A DNA stretch of 64,000 nt from the NCBI RefSeq assembly GCF_003461955.1, contig NZ_QTYB01000009.1, forward strand, positions 122,067 through 186,066. The letters run 5' to 3'. This stretch comes from Ruminococcus sp. AM36-2AA (GTDB lineage Bacteria; Bacillota; Clostridia; Lachnospirales; Lachnospiraceae). The position numbers and the translations under genes are program-made. This document shows positions 1 to 8,045 of this stretch, in pieces (position 1 is the stretch's first letter; the number at the start of each line of letters is the position of its first letter). The notes under the pieces were generated by a model that saw only the letters and a list, made by a program, of their open reading frames with translations, was not told the origin of the DNA and did no database searches.

Positions 1-130
1 CTGCATGGCACACGCTGGGCTTTGACACCTCCATGTGCCGGGCCACATCTACGGAGCGCACCATACCGCGTTTCTTTTGGAGAACAAGGATGGTTTCCAG
101 GTAGTCCTCCCCGGACGCATGAAGTTTCAT
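1..130 (-). CDS. DtxR/MntR-family metal-dependent regulator, N-terminal part (cut by window edge)
   Basis: The minus strand from base 130 reads MKLHASGEDYLETILVLQKK and continues with RSVDVARHMEVSKPSV, then runs off the window. This is the typical start of an iron- or manganese-dependent DtxR/MntR repressor: an ASGEDYLETI helix, then a winged helix-turn-helix. The start is supported by GGAGG six bases upstream. It begins 12 bases after the stop of the second ABC half-transporter, so it is probably the last gene read from the uptake operon. Only 43 residues are visible, so metal-binding residues cannot be judged. Its presence suggests that the operon handles a metal or metallophore (inference). 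Confidence 0.75.
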   Translation of the reverse strand, partial: MKLHASGEDYLETILVLQKKRGMVRSVDVARHMEVSKPSVCHA

Positions 131-141
131 CTGAACCTCCG

Positions 142-1878
142 TTACTGAGCCAGCTTCCAGCCGATGACCTCCTGTCTGGCCGATACAAAATCGGCATACA
201 GGCCCTTTTGCTGGATTAGCTCCGCATGAGTGCCGCGCTGGACGATATGAGCGTTGTCCAGTACAAGGATCTGATCGGCGTTGCGGACGGTTTTCAGACG
301 GTGGGCAATCATGATGATAGTCTTGTCATGGGTCAGTGCCTCAATAGCACGCTGCAATTCATCCTCATTCTCCGGGTCAACACTGCTTGTCGCCTCGTCC
401 AAAATGATGATGGGTGCGTCCTTCAGCATGGCGCGGGCGATGGAAATCCGCTGTTTCTCGCCGCCAGACAGAGTGCCGCCGCCCTCGCCAATCACAGTGT
501 CATAGCCATCCGGCAGGGCAGAAATAAAGTCATGGCAGCAAGCCTTCTTCGCCGCCTCAACCACCTGCTCATGGGTGGCGTCCGGGCAGCCAAACTTGAT
601 ATTGTTCTCAATCGTATCTGCAAATAGGTACACGCTCTGGAACACCATCGAGATATTCTTCATCAGGCTGTCCAGCTTGAAATCTCGTACATCCGTACCG
701 CCTATGGTAATCTTCCCGGCATTCACATCCCAAAAACGGGCAATCAGGTTGCACATCGTTGTCTTTCCTGCCCCGGAAGGGCCGACAATGGCCGTAGTCG
801 TTTTTTCGGGAATGGTAAAGCTGACCTGATCTAATATCTTACGGTCTGCGTAGGAAAAATCCACCTTGTTAAACACGATCTCGCTGGACTTCGGCGTAAT
901 ATCAGCGCCTTTCTCGTCCATTACCGGCGTGTCATCAATGGAGTTTGCCGTATCCATCGAGGCCGCCAGCATTTGCAGCAAAGAGGCCATATTCCCGGCG
1001 TTCTCCAAATCGTTGAACACCATGAAAGAAGCAATCACCAAAATCAGACCGTAGGCCAGCGGCAGGGAGCCGTCCAGCCAGAACCAGACCGAGGCCAAAA
1101 GCAACAGGACGCTGAACACTCGGACAACAGCCTGTTTGATAGCGTCATAGGGAACGCTGGCCTTTGTCAATTTCAGGTTATCCCGGCAGCTCGCCTTAAT
1201 TGCACTGCCGATAGACTGCGTGCTGTCCCGTTCCAGTCCAAATGCTTTGACAATCCCCATCCCCTGAATGTACTCCAACACAGACTCCACAAGGGACTCC
1301 TGTGTGTGCTGGCGTACCCCGCTGAGCGCGGCAGATTTGCGAAGCGCCAGTTCCGCCGCCGCAAGGTAAATCAGGACACCGGCAGCGGCCACAAGACCGA
1401 TCCGCCAGTCAAATACCAACAGGACGATGACGAGGGCAACCGAGTTGAAAAAACCGCCCAGCACTGACACCAGAACACGGGCTGCTGAGTTCTCTACATC
1501 GCCCAAAGTTGTTGTGACAATGGCGGTAATATTCCCGATACTATTCTTGTTGAAGTAGCCCATCGGGATGTAGCGCAGCCGATCTCCGATGTGGATACGC
1601 TTTTCAGCCACCATGCAATAGCCGGTTTCCGTCTGCTCCATCGTGGAAAAATAGGTCGTGATGATACGCCCAATGAGGGAAACGGCCATAATTCCCAGCG
1701 AAATGCAGATAAACTTTCCGTCCCGGTTGTCAGATACTAACGCGCCGATCACTACAAAGAGGGCGGCAAACTGCATGGCTGAAAACAGCCCGGACAGGAA
1801 TGAGAATAACAGGGATTTTTTTAGAAGCCCCTTCTTGCTGCCTGCAAAAGCAAAGATTTTTTTCAATGTTCCATACAT
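142..1878 (-). CDS. ABC transporter half, fused permease and ATPase (YbtQ/IrtB-like)
   Basis: A 578-residue half-transporter with an N-terminal six-helix ABC exporter-fold membrane domain (about 1-310) and a C-terminal ATPase. The ATPase shows Walker A GPSGAGKTT, signature LSGGEKQR, Walker B IIILDEATS and an H-loop AHRLKT. The chosen start (MYGTLKKIF) has AAGGGGGTG upstream; an in-frame ATG 17 codons earlier lies inside the preceding gene. It follows a sister half-transporter with a 14-base gap, so the two very likely form a heterodimer. Exporter-fold pairs such as YbtPQ and IrtAB import ferric siderophores. The neighbouring AraC, ECF and DtxR genes favour import here, but drug or peptide export cannot be excluded from sequence alone. 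Confidence 0.85.
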   Translation of the reverse strand: MYGTLKKIFAFAGSKKGLLKKSLLFSFLSGLFSAMQFAALFVVIGALVSDNRDGKFICISLGIMAVSLIGRIITTYFSTMEQTETGYCMVAEKRIHIGDRLRYIPMGYFNKNSIGNITAIVTTTLGDVENSAARVLVSVLGGFFNSVALVIVLLVFDWRIGLVAAAGVLIYLAAAELALRKSAALSGVRQHTQESLVESVLEYIQGMGIVKAFGLERDSTQSIGSAIKASCRDNLKLTKASVPYDAIKQAVVRVFSVLLLLASVWFWLDGSLPLAYGLILVIASFMVFNDLENAGNMASLLQMLAASMDTANSIDDTPVMDEKGADITPKSSEIVFNKVDFSYADRKILDQVSFTIPEKTTTAIVGPSGAGKTTMCNLIARFWDVNAGKITIGGTDVRDFKLDSLMKNISMVFQSVYLFADTIENNIKFGCPDATHEQVVEAAKKACCHDFISALPDGYDTVIGEGGGTLSGGEKQRISIARAMLKDAPIIILDEATSSVDPENEDELQRAIEALTHDKTIIMIAHRLKTVRNADQILVLDNAHIVQRGTHAELIQQKGLYADFVSARQEVIGWKLAQ

Positions 1879-1892
1879 CTGACAACACCCCC

Positions 1893-3638
1893 TTACATCT
1901 GGTCTTTCGCGCCGATGTGCGCCTGCCACATATCCCGGTAGAGGGGGCAGGTTTCCAGCAGCTTCTCATGCGTACCCTGTGCGTGGATGGTTCCATCCTT
2001 CACCACAACGATGTTATCTGCGCCAACAATGGTAGACAGCCGGTGTGCGATCACAATCAGGGTCTTGCCGACAGTTAAAGTGGAAATGGCTTTCTGCACC
2101 AGCGCCTCATTCTCTGGGTCGATATAGGCAGTTGCCTCGTCCAAAATGACAACCGGCGCATTTTTCAGCATGGCGCGGGCGATGGCAATCCGCTGGCGTT
2201 CACCGCCGGAAAGATGGGAACCGGCTCTGCCGACAACCGTATCATAGCCATTATCCAGCTTGCGGATAAAGGCGTCGCAGCCGCTTTGTTTGGCTGCCTG
2301 CTCCACCTCTGCGTCCGTGGCACTGGGTCTTCCCATGCGGATATTCTCCCGGATACTGCGGTTAAACAGGTAGTTGTCCTGAGATACATAGGAAATCTGG
2401 TCTGCAATTTCAGACAGCGGCATATCCTTCAGCTCATGGCCGCCGAGGGTAATGCTGCCGGATGTAACATCCCAATACCCGGCAATCAGCTTTGCCACCG
2501 TAGACTTGCCGGAGCCGGACGGCCCTACAAGGGCGGTCATGGTTCCGGGGTGGATGGCGAGATTCACATCATGCAAAACCTCTGTTGTCCCGTCATAGGA
2601 AAACGACACAGACCTAAGAGAAATACCGGTATCTTCCAGCTTGATCGGCGTTTCTTTATGGTTCAGTTCTTCGGCGTTCAGAAGCTGGCTGATTTCTTCC
2701 ACATTTGTCCCCAGTACAGCCAAATCGTCCGTAAAGGTAAAGGCCGCAATAATCGGCCCAATCAGCCCCAGCGAGAAAATCACAATGGATAGGAAGGTGG
2801 AAAGTTCCAGGCTTCCGGAGAGCCAGAATGAAAAGCCGCAGGGCAGTACGCAGATCAGCACCGAGGGCAGGATGGCGTTATAAGCGCTCATGGTTTTCTG
2901 ATTTTCCCGCATCCAGTCCACATAGTAGTTGGCGTTGTAATTCACCGCGTCAGAATATTTTTTGTAGGAACCGGCGGATTGGCTGAACGCTTTCACCACC
3001 TCAATGCCTCCGATATATTCCACGATGGCGTCTGTCATCTGCTTGCCTGCCTTGACAGCACCCTCCCACTTGACGGGATAGTTTTTCATACCGGCGGACA
3101 TAACCACAAGGCCCACCACGAGAGTGACAAGGGACAAAAGCGCCATACGCCAGTCCAGAATAAGCAGGTACACGACAATCACAATGGGAACCAGCACATT
3201 TGCGGTCATTTCCGGGATCAGGTGTGCAAAGGTCGGCTCCATTCCCTCCACCCGGTCAACAATCGTCGTTTTATACTGGCCGGACGGAGTATCTAAAATC
3301 GTCCCCATCGGGACGCGAGCCAGCTTTGCGGTGATATTCTCCCGCAGATCACGCAGCGTGTAATAGGTCGCTGTGTGGGAAATGACTGTTGAAAGATTGG
3401 CGAAAACAACCTTTCCCAAATAACCGCACAATGCAACGATACAGGCCGTCATATAACTGGAAAAATTCTGCTCTCCCGACAGCATCAGTGTGACAATATG
3501 CGCCACGCAGAAATAGGGCACCATCTGGCAGGCCACGCCTAATACCGCAAGGATAATACTGCCGATGAATTTCCCGTGATAGGGCTTGCCCCATCCCCAT
3601 AAGACGCCTATGGGCGACTCTTTCTTTTCTTCCTTCAT
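1893..3638 (-). CDS. ABC transporter half, fused permease and ATPase (YbtP/IrtA-like)
   Basis: A 581-residue half-transporter. The membrane domain spans about residues 20-310. The ATPase has Walker A GPSGSGKST, signature LSGGERQR, Walker B VVILDEATA and a switch histidine in AHRLST. DEATAYIDPEN carries a tyrosine where many exporters have S, while the partner has DEATSSVDPEN. Both signatures look intact, so both ATP sites may work. Its start overlaps the stop of the duplicated EcfA gene by four bases, and the sister half follows directly, which indicates translational coupling. By family it is an exporter-fold ABC protein; siderophore import is inferred from context, as in YbtPQ and the equibactin locus of Streptococcus equi. 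Confidence 0.85.
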   Translation of the reverse strand: MKEEKKESPIGVLWGWGKPYHGKFIGSIILAVLGVACQMVPYFCVAHIVTLMLSGEQNFSSYMTACIVALCGYLGKVVFANLSTVISHTATYYTLRDLRENITAKLARVPMGTILDTPSGQYKTTIVDRVEGMEPTFAHLIPEMTANVLVPIVIVVYLLILDWRMALLSLVTLVVGLVVMSAGMKNYPVKWEGAVKAGKQMTDAIVEYIGGIEVVKAFSQSAGSYKKYSDAVNYNANYYVDWMRENQKTMSAYNAILPSVLICVLPCGFSFWLSGSLELSTFLSIVIFSLGLIGPIIAAFTFTDDLAVLGTNVEEISQLLNAEELNHKETPIKLEDTGISLRSVSFSYDGTTEVLHDVNLAIHPGTMTALVGPSGSGKSTVAKLIAGYWDVTSGSITLGGHELKDMPLSEIADQISYVSQDNYLFNRSIRENIRMGRPSATDAEVEQAAKQSGCDAFIRKLDNGYDTVVGRAGSHLSGGERQRIAIARAMLKNAPVVILDEATAYIDPENEALVQKAISTLTVGKTLIVIAHRLSTIVGADNIVVVKDGTIHAQGTHEKLLETCPLYRDMWQAHIGAKDQM

Positions 3639-5107
3639 TTTGTAGGCACCCCCTTTATAAAATAGTTTCGGATTTTTTCAAGACCGGCCTCATCCATTTG
3701 AAATTTGTCGATGATGGAACCGTCCTCAAAATGGACAATATCCGTACAACAATCTAAAAGCAGCTCAAGATCATGGGTAATGACATACAAGGTAATGCCT
3801 GCATCCCTGACTTGTTTCAAAACATTGGCAACCTCTTTCATGTGTTTGTAATCAAGACCGCTGGTCGGTTCGTCAAAAAATAAGATAGAACGCTTGGATG
3901 CGATTGCCGAGGCAATTGCTACCCGCTGCTTTTGGCCGCCGGAAAGGGACATAGGGTGTCTGTCTTTGAAGCCGATTAAATCTAACTCGGCAAGGATTTC
4001 CTCAGCCCACTCCTGATTTTCCTCCTCCATACTGATCAGGACTTCATCCAGCACAGTTTCCGTGAAAAGCTGGTGATTGACTTCCTGCATCACCATGTAG
4101 CAGGTATTTAGTCTGTCTTTAGGCCGATAAGTTCTGCCGTTCCAGATCACCTCACCGCAGCGCTTTTCAAGGCCGCAGAAACACCGGGAGAAGGTGGACT
4201 TTCCAGCTCCATTATTCCCGATGATCCCGACAATACGATTTGCGGGGATTTTACTTTCCCGGATGTGCAGCGTTTCCGGTTCGTTTTTGTAGGCAAAGCA
4301 GAAATTGCGAAGTTCCATTTGCTGACCGGCCTGGGGCAATGCTTTCGGCGGCAACAAATCTTCAAGAATAAAGGTACGCAGCCCCAACTTGGCTCTCTGT
4401 TGCTCCGTCAGGCTCTCAAACTCCGCTGCGGAGTAATCTTTTTCCACCTTTCCGCCGGTAATATAGATAAAACGATCCGCAAGACCGCGCAGATAGTAGA
4501 GCCGATGCTCTGACACTATAATTGTTTTCCCCTGCGACTTCCAAAACGCAAGTATTGCTCTCAGATCCAGGATAGAGGAAGCATCCAGGTTGGATGACGG
4601 CTCATCCATAACCAGCACATCCGGCTCCATGATGGAGACCCCGGCACAGGCAATTTTTTGCTTTTCCCCGCCGGAGAGATGAAAGATATTGCGTCCCATC
4701 AATTTCTCCAGGCGGAAATCCCGGATGGTCTTATCTAATCGTTGCCGAATACTTTGCTCCGGCTGGCCGAGATTTTCACACCCGAATGTGATTTCGCTGG
4801 TTGTGTCCACATTGAAAAATTGTGAGCGGGGGTTTTGAAACACGCTGCCAACCGTTTTCGCGGTATCATAAAGGGGCTGTTCCGAAACCTTTGCCCCATT
4901 TACCCACACTTCTCCATTCATTTTTCCTTCATAGTAATGGGGAATCAGACCGTTGATCAGCCTGGTAATTGTCGTTTTTCCACAGCCGCTTTCGCCACAA
5001 AGTACGACGCATTGACCGTCCTCTACGGTCAGATTTATATCATGGACTCCACCAGCGTTCTCGTTTTCTTCTCCATAAGAGAAAGTCACATGGTCAATCC
5101 GTATCAT
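3635..5107 (-). CDS. ECF transporter ATPase, two EcfA domains in one chain
   Basis: About 490 residues with two complete ATPase domains. The first, near the N-terminus, has GESGCGKTT, LSGGEKQK and VLVMDEPSS. The second has GNNGAGKST, LSGGQKQR and ILFFDEPTS. This is the energizing module (EcfA and EcfA' fused) of a group II-type ECF vitamin or metal importer, which normally sits on the cytoplasmic face bound to EcfT. The start at MIRIDHVTFSYG is chosen because GGGAGGGGG precedes it; an in-frame ATG 38 codons earlier runs back into ecfT. It lies between ecfT and the first ABC half-transporter in one operon. Confidence 0.88.
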   Translation of the reverse strand: MIRIDHVTFSYGEENENAGGVHDINLTVEDGQCVVLCGESGCGKTTITRLINGLIPHYYEGKMNGEVWVNGAKVSEQPLYDTAKTVGSVFQNPRSQFFNVDTTSEITFGCENLGQPEQSIRQRLDKTIRDFRLEKLMGRNIFHLSGGEKQKIACAGVSIMEPDVLVMDEPSSNLDASSILDLRAILAFWKSQGKTIIVSEHRLYYLRGLADRFIYITGGKVEKDYSAAEFESLTEQQRAKLGLRTFILEDLLPPKALPQAGQQMELRNFCFAYKNEPETLHIRESKIPANRIVGIIGNNGAGKSTFSRCFCGLEKRCGEVIWNGRTYRPKDRLNTCYMVMQEVNHQLFTETVLDEVLISMEEENQEWAEEILAELDLIGFKDRHPMSLSGGQKQRVAIASAIASKRSILFFDEPTSGLDYKHMKEVANVLKQVRDAGITLYVITHDLELLLDCCTDIVHFEDGSIIDKFQMDEAGLEKIRNYFIKGVPTK

Positions 5108-5124
5108 AGGTTCACCCCCTCCCG

Positions 5125-5868
5125 TCAAAAAGAAATCTGCTGCTGAAACAAAAACAAGGCAAAACAGATAACGCAAAACAGAATCGCAATCAAATCTTGA
5201 ACATGGAAACCGATCTGACACACGTTTGTACGTTTAACGGGGGCTCCAAGCCCCCGTGTCAACGCAGCAGCAGAAAGTTCATCACCAATCTTCACAACGG
5301 ACACCATCAAAGGAACAAGGCGATATTCCAACATCAGGAAAGGATTTTTCCCGCCGAATCGTATGCCCCGCATTTTCATTGCATCCCGGATGGCCTGATA
5401 TTCTTCGCTGATGGTTGGGAAAAAGCGAAAAATGACAGACATTGGAATCACGATTTTTTCCGTGATGTGCATACGCTCCATTGCGCCGATAAACTCACTG
5501 ATCGAAGTGGATGAGATCAGATAGGCACCTGTCATAATGCCGGGCGCAAATCGCGTCATGATAGATGTCACTGCCAGCACGATGAACGAGAGTAATCCGC
5601 TCAAACTCGTAAGGGCAATCCGTTCCAGTATAAAGCAAACCGCATATAGCACCAGATATTTTCCTGCTGTTTTGAAACGGCGTTCCGACAAAATCAGAGC
5701 AAAGGGGACAAGGCTTAGACACGGCTTGACGATGTTCATAATTCCTTCGTTACTGGTACTGAACATCAGTGTTGTAATCGTCAGCAGCAGAATGAGCTTT
5801 GTCCGGGGATCAAGCAGGATTCCTTTTCTTTTTTCGGTTGTTGCTGAAAATGATAGCCCGTTCATCAC
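5125..5868 (-). CDS. ECF transporter transmembrane T component (EcfT)
   Basis: A 247-residue hydrophobic protein with about five membrane helices and an LDPRTKL motif near the N-terminus, typical of EcfT/CbiQ. The second coupling-helix region reads AIRDAMKMRGIRFGG, matching the conserved A-x-x-x-RG element that contacts the EcfA ATPases. Its start overlaps the stop of the S component by four bases (ATGA), and the EcfA gene follows 17 bases later. Its role is to link the substrate-binding S component to the double ATPase. The substrate is not readable from this subunit. Confidence 0.85.
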   Translation of the reverse strand: MMNGLSFSATTEKRKGILLDPRTKLILLLTITTLMFSTSNEGIMNIVKPCLSLVPFALILSERRFKTAGKYLVLYAVCFILERIALTSLSGLLSFIVLAVTSIMTRFAPGIMTGAYLISSTSISEFIGAMERMHITEKIVIPMSVIFRFFPTISEEYQAIRDAMKMRGIRFGGKNPFLMLEYRLVPLMVSVVKIGDELSAAALTRGLGAPVKRTNVCQIGFHVQDLIAILFCVICFALFLFQQQISF

Positions 5869-6449
5869 ACAATGCCCGCTTTAGCAAAATGCTTTTTCAG
5901 AAGCGCCTTACCTAAAAGTCCGCCCAGGATCGCAAAAATGAAGATTCCGGCGATTACCAGAATAATGCTCCACATAGGCATAACAGCCATTACCCTGTCA
6001 GCGTATTCCTCACCAAAGCTGGCCGCAAAACTGGCCCAGGAATCCTCAACCATGAAATACATGGGGATATATGTACCAACCATCCAAAGGCTGAACACCG
6101 CATACCCGATCAGGCTCTTCTTGGCGCTTTTATAACCGCCGGATTTCAAGATCAGATCTCCCAGCAGCCCAAAAATCACGCCCATCGGTACGCCCCAAAA
6201 TCCCATACCAGTCAGCCCCATCAGCAGGCCGCTTAAAATTCCCATAATTGTAACCATGCCGAATTTTTTAACTCTGGTCAAGAACAGCATGAACGGGATG
6301 CCGGTAATCAAAGACCACAATGCTCCGAGGATCGGCAAAAAGATAGGTACAAAGCCGACGGGAATGGCGACACAGCAGCCAATCACAAAGTAGAGAACGG
6401 TGAAAAGGCCGAGGTTAATCAGGTCTTTTGCTTGTAACTTGTTACTCAT
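5865..6449 (-). CDS. MptD/Trep_Strep-family ECF substrate-binding S component
   Basis: A 194-residue integral membrane protein with about six helices, resembling the MptD (Trep_Strep) family of putative S components. The start MSNKLQAKD has GGAGG ten bases upstream; an earlier in-frame ATG overlaps that ribosome site. It is first in the operon that also carries EcfT, the fused EcfA pair, two half ABC transporters and a DtxR regulator. The natural substrate of this S family is uncertain. Context suggests a metal chelate or siderophore (inference). The promoter region is shared with the divergent AraC gene. Confidence 0.8.
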   Translation of the reverse strand: MSNKLQAKDLINLGLFTVLYFVIGCCVAIPVGFVPIFLPILGALWSLITGIPFMLFLTRVKKFGMVTIMGILSGLLMGLTGMGFWGVPMGVIFGLLGDLILKSGGYKSAKKSLIGYAVFSLWMVGTYIPMYFMVEDSWASFAASFGEEYADRVMAVMPMWSIILVIAGIFIFAILGGLLGKALLKKHFAKAGIV

Positions 6450-6473
6450 AACGAATACCTCCATTCATTTGCT

Positions 6474-6491
6474 GGTTAGCGTTTTCTAACC
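6474..6491. promoter_or_regulatory. Inverted repeat in the AraC / S-component divergent region
   Basis: GGTTAG-CGTTTT-CTAACC lies 25 bases upstream of the S-component start. A second GTTAGC occurs about 35 bases further on, at 6510-6515. A repeat at this spot could be an operator for the divergent AraC protein or for the DtxR-type regulator. No binding consensus was matched, so the role is inferred. Confidence 0.4.
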
Positions 6492-6571
6492 TCTCTATAA
6501 GATACCATAGTTAGCAGTAGCTCTCTACAACCAATCATCTTTTTGGCTCCAAACAGCAACGAGTTTTTTTA

Positions 6572-6600
6572 TTGACTGACTTCGCTTACAATTCTATAAT
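6572..6600 (+). promoter_or_regulatory. Sigma-A type promoter of the AraC gene
   Basis: TTGACT and TATAAT are separated by exactly 17 bases on the plus strand. The -10 box ends 49 bases before the chosen AraC start. The match to the vegetative consensus is 11 of 12 positions. Confidence 0.8.
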
Positions 6601-6649
6601 ATGATTAAAATCAAGGGCAATGAGCCAGACAAATCGACAGGAGTTAAAA

Positions 6650-7642
6650 ATGAAGATTGATGATATTTTTAGAAAATGTATTGAAATTCCCGGCGTTTCA
6701 ATAAAACGTAGCGAGTTCAACGCAGAACTACTTATGAAAACTAAGGAGGGAAAAGGGTCTATGACGTTTTTTCAACTTTTCCCCGGACTTACTATTGCGT
6801 ATATTTTTATAAATTCTCCGACATGGGCAGCTCCAAATTTGGGTGAAGATAGTTTCATTAAAAAAGGGCCTTTGCTCCTAAACTATTGCGTGACTGGTCG
6901 TTGCGAGATTATCTTGAATAACGGAAACTTTGTATATGTGAAAGATGGAGATATTTCTCTCACGGAGTGTTTTGCCCAAAAGCAATATGTCTATCCTCGC
7001 CGTATCTATGAGGGAATGGAGCTTTTTGTTGATACTAATACACTGGCAACAGAGAGTACATGGATACAAAAAGAGTTTGGCATAGACATCCCTAAAATCA
7101 TTGAACTTTTTTGCCCAAACGATAACACTTATATCTCAGCAGTTACTCCTGAAGTTGAAGAAATATTGATTAAGCTCTGGGAACTTTTTGATATTGCGCC
7201 TCCGTTTTCGATTTCTCAAATGAAGATCTATGTTCTGGCTCTATTTTCATTACTACAAAATCTTAACAATATCCCCCCATCGCAAGCCTGCACATTTTTT
7301 ACTGAAACACAGGTAGATATAGCAAAACGTGTTGAAAAAATTATCACTTCCGATTTGCGGCAACATCATCCTGCATGGGAATTGGCAGCTCAGTTTTCTG
7401 TCAGCGAAACCAGCTTAAAAAACTATTTTCGTGGCGTTTTTGGTCAAAATATTTCCATCTATCTACGGGAAGTCCGAATGAAAAAAGCTGCAGAGTTACT
7501 GACTTCTGCAAGATTGTCCGTTGCAGAAATAGCAGAGTTGGTCGGCTATATGAATCAAAGCAAATTTGCATCAGTTTTCAAAAAACAATTCGGCCTATCG
7601 CCATTGGAATACCGGCGGTCAAAAAAACTGGAAAATATATAA
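6650..7642 (+). CDS. AraC-family transcriptional regulator of the uptake operon
   Basis: A 330-residue protein. The N-terminal 225 residues are an AraC-type sensor region. The C-terminal 100 residues hold two helix-turn-helix motifs (WELAAQFSVSETSLKNYFR and VAEIAELVGYMNQSKFASV), ending with FKKQFGLSPLEYRR, the AraC signature. The start at base 6650 has AGGAG six bases upstream; the in-frame ATG at 6620 has no ribosome site. It is the only substantial plus-strand gene in the window and is divergent from the ECF/ABC operon. YbtA of Yersinia is an AraC protein that controls ybtPQ, so a siderophore-responsive activator is plausible (inference). Confidence 0.88.
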   Translation: MKIDDIFRKCIEIPGVSIKRSEFNAELLMKTKEGKGSMTFFQLFPGLTIAYIFINSPTWAAPNLGEDSFIKKGPLLLNYCVTGRCEIILNNGNFVYVKDGDISLTECFAQKQYVYPRRIYEGMELFVDTNTLATESTWIQKEFGIDIPKIIELFCPNDNTYISAVTPEVEEILIKLWELFDIAPPFSISQMKIYVLALFSLLQNLNNIPPSQACTFFTETQVDIAKRVEKIITSDLRQHHPAWELAAQFSVSETSLKNYFRGVFGQNISIYLREVRMKKAAELLTSARLSVAEIAELVGYMNQSKFASVFKKQFGLSPLEYRRSKKLENI

Positions 7643-7646
7643 GATA

Positions 7647-7684
7647 AAGCCGGGATTGCTTGCTGGCTTGCAAAATCCCGGCTT
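7647..7684 (+). terminator. Stem-loop after the AraC gene
   Basis: AAGCCGGGATT pairs perfectly with AATCCCGGCTT around a 16-base loop, starting five bases after the AraC stop. No long T run follows, so efficiency is uncertain. Confidence 0.6.
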
Positions 7685-7699
7685 CATCTATGCCCAAAA

Positions 7700-7825
7700 T
7701 CAGATATAAACTAATTCCTGCAACAACACTTCCTCCACCTGCGCTTTCAGCGTGTTCATCAACCCCACCCAGCGCATGGGGTCACGGGCTTTCAGTTCCT
7801 CGGTAACGCCCGCCGCCTCCATCAT
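7700..7825 (-). pseudogene. TnpV C-terminal fragment
   Basis: The minus strand reads MMEAAGVTEELKARDPM and then MRWVGLMNTLKAQ, ending LQELVYI and a stop. This matches the last 41 residues of TnpV proteins; the copies at 19426 and 62545 end in KEIIFA and QELIYV. Upstream in the same frame is a stop codon and no TnpV N-terminus, so about two thirds of the gene is gone. It marks the junction between the ICE relaxase side and the AraC/ECF/ABC cargo, and may be a scar of that cargo's arrival. Confidence 0.7.
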
Positions 7826-8045
7826 GTGGGATAGTTAGAACGGTGGTTATTCCGAAATTATTCTGATTCAGGGATAATACCGGCAAGCAATGCCTGTGTT
7901 AATACACACAGGCTCGCAGAGAAGAAAATCCCTTTGTGATTTTCCTCTCCGCTTGCTTGTTGAGGGCAGCGCCCCCAAGCCCCTTTGAACACAGAATTTC
8001 ATTCTGTGGCTGCGCGTTCTGCGAACGCTTTTGACCAGGACCAGC
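7826..8045. repeat. Cluster of inverted repeats downstream of the MobP relaxase
   Basis: This non-coding stretch holds several short hairpins: GCCTGTGT/ACACAGGC at 7892-7913, an imperfect GAGA..AAAATC/GATTTT..CTC at about 7917-7950, CACAGAA/TTCTGTG at 7990-8008, and GCGTTC/GAACGC at 8014-8028. It follows the relaxase stop. Such clusters can be transcription stops or an origin of transfer. No MOBP nick consensus was recognised, so no function is assigned. A 70-codon minus-strand frame here was not accepted as a gene. Confidence 0.45.

Noticed and set aside
973..1467. A 164-codon plus-strand frame within the first ABC transporter
   Set aside because: Antisense to a well-supported ABC gene with no domain of its own.
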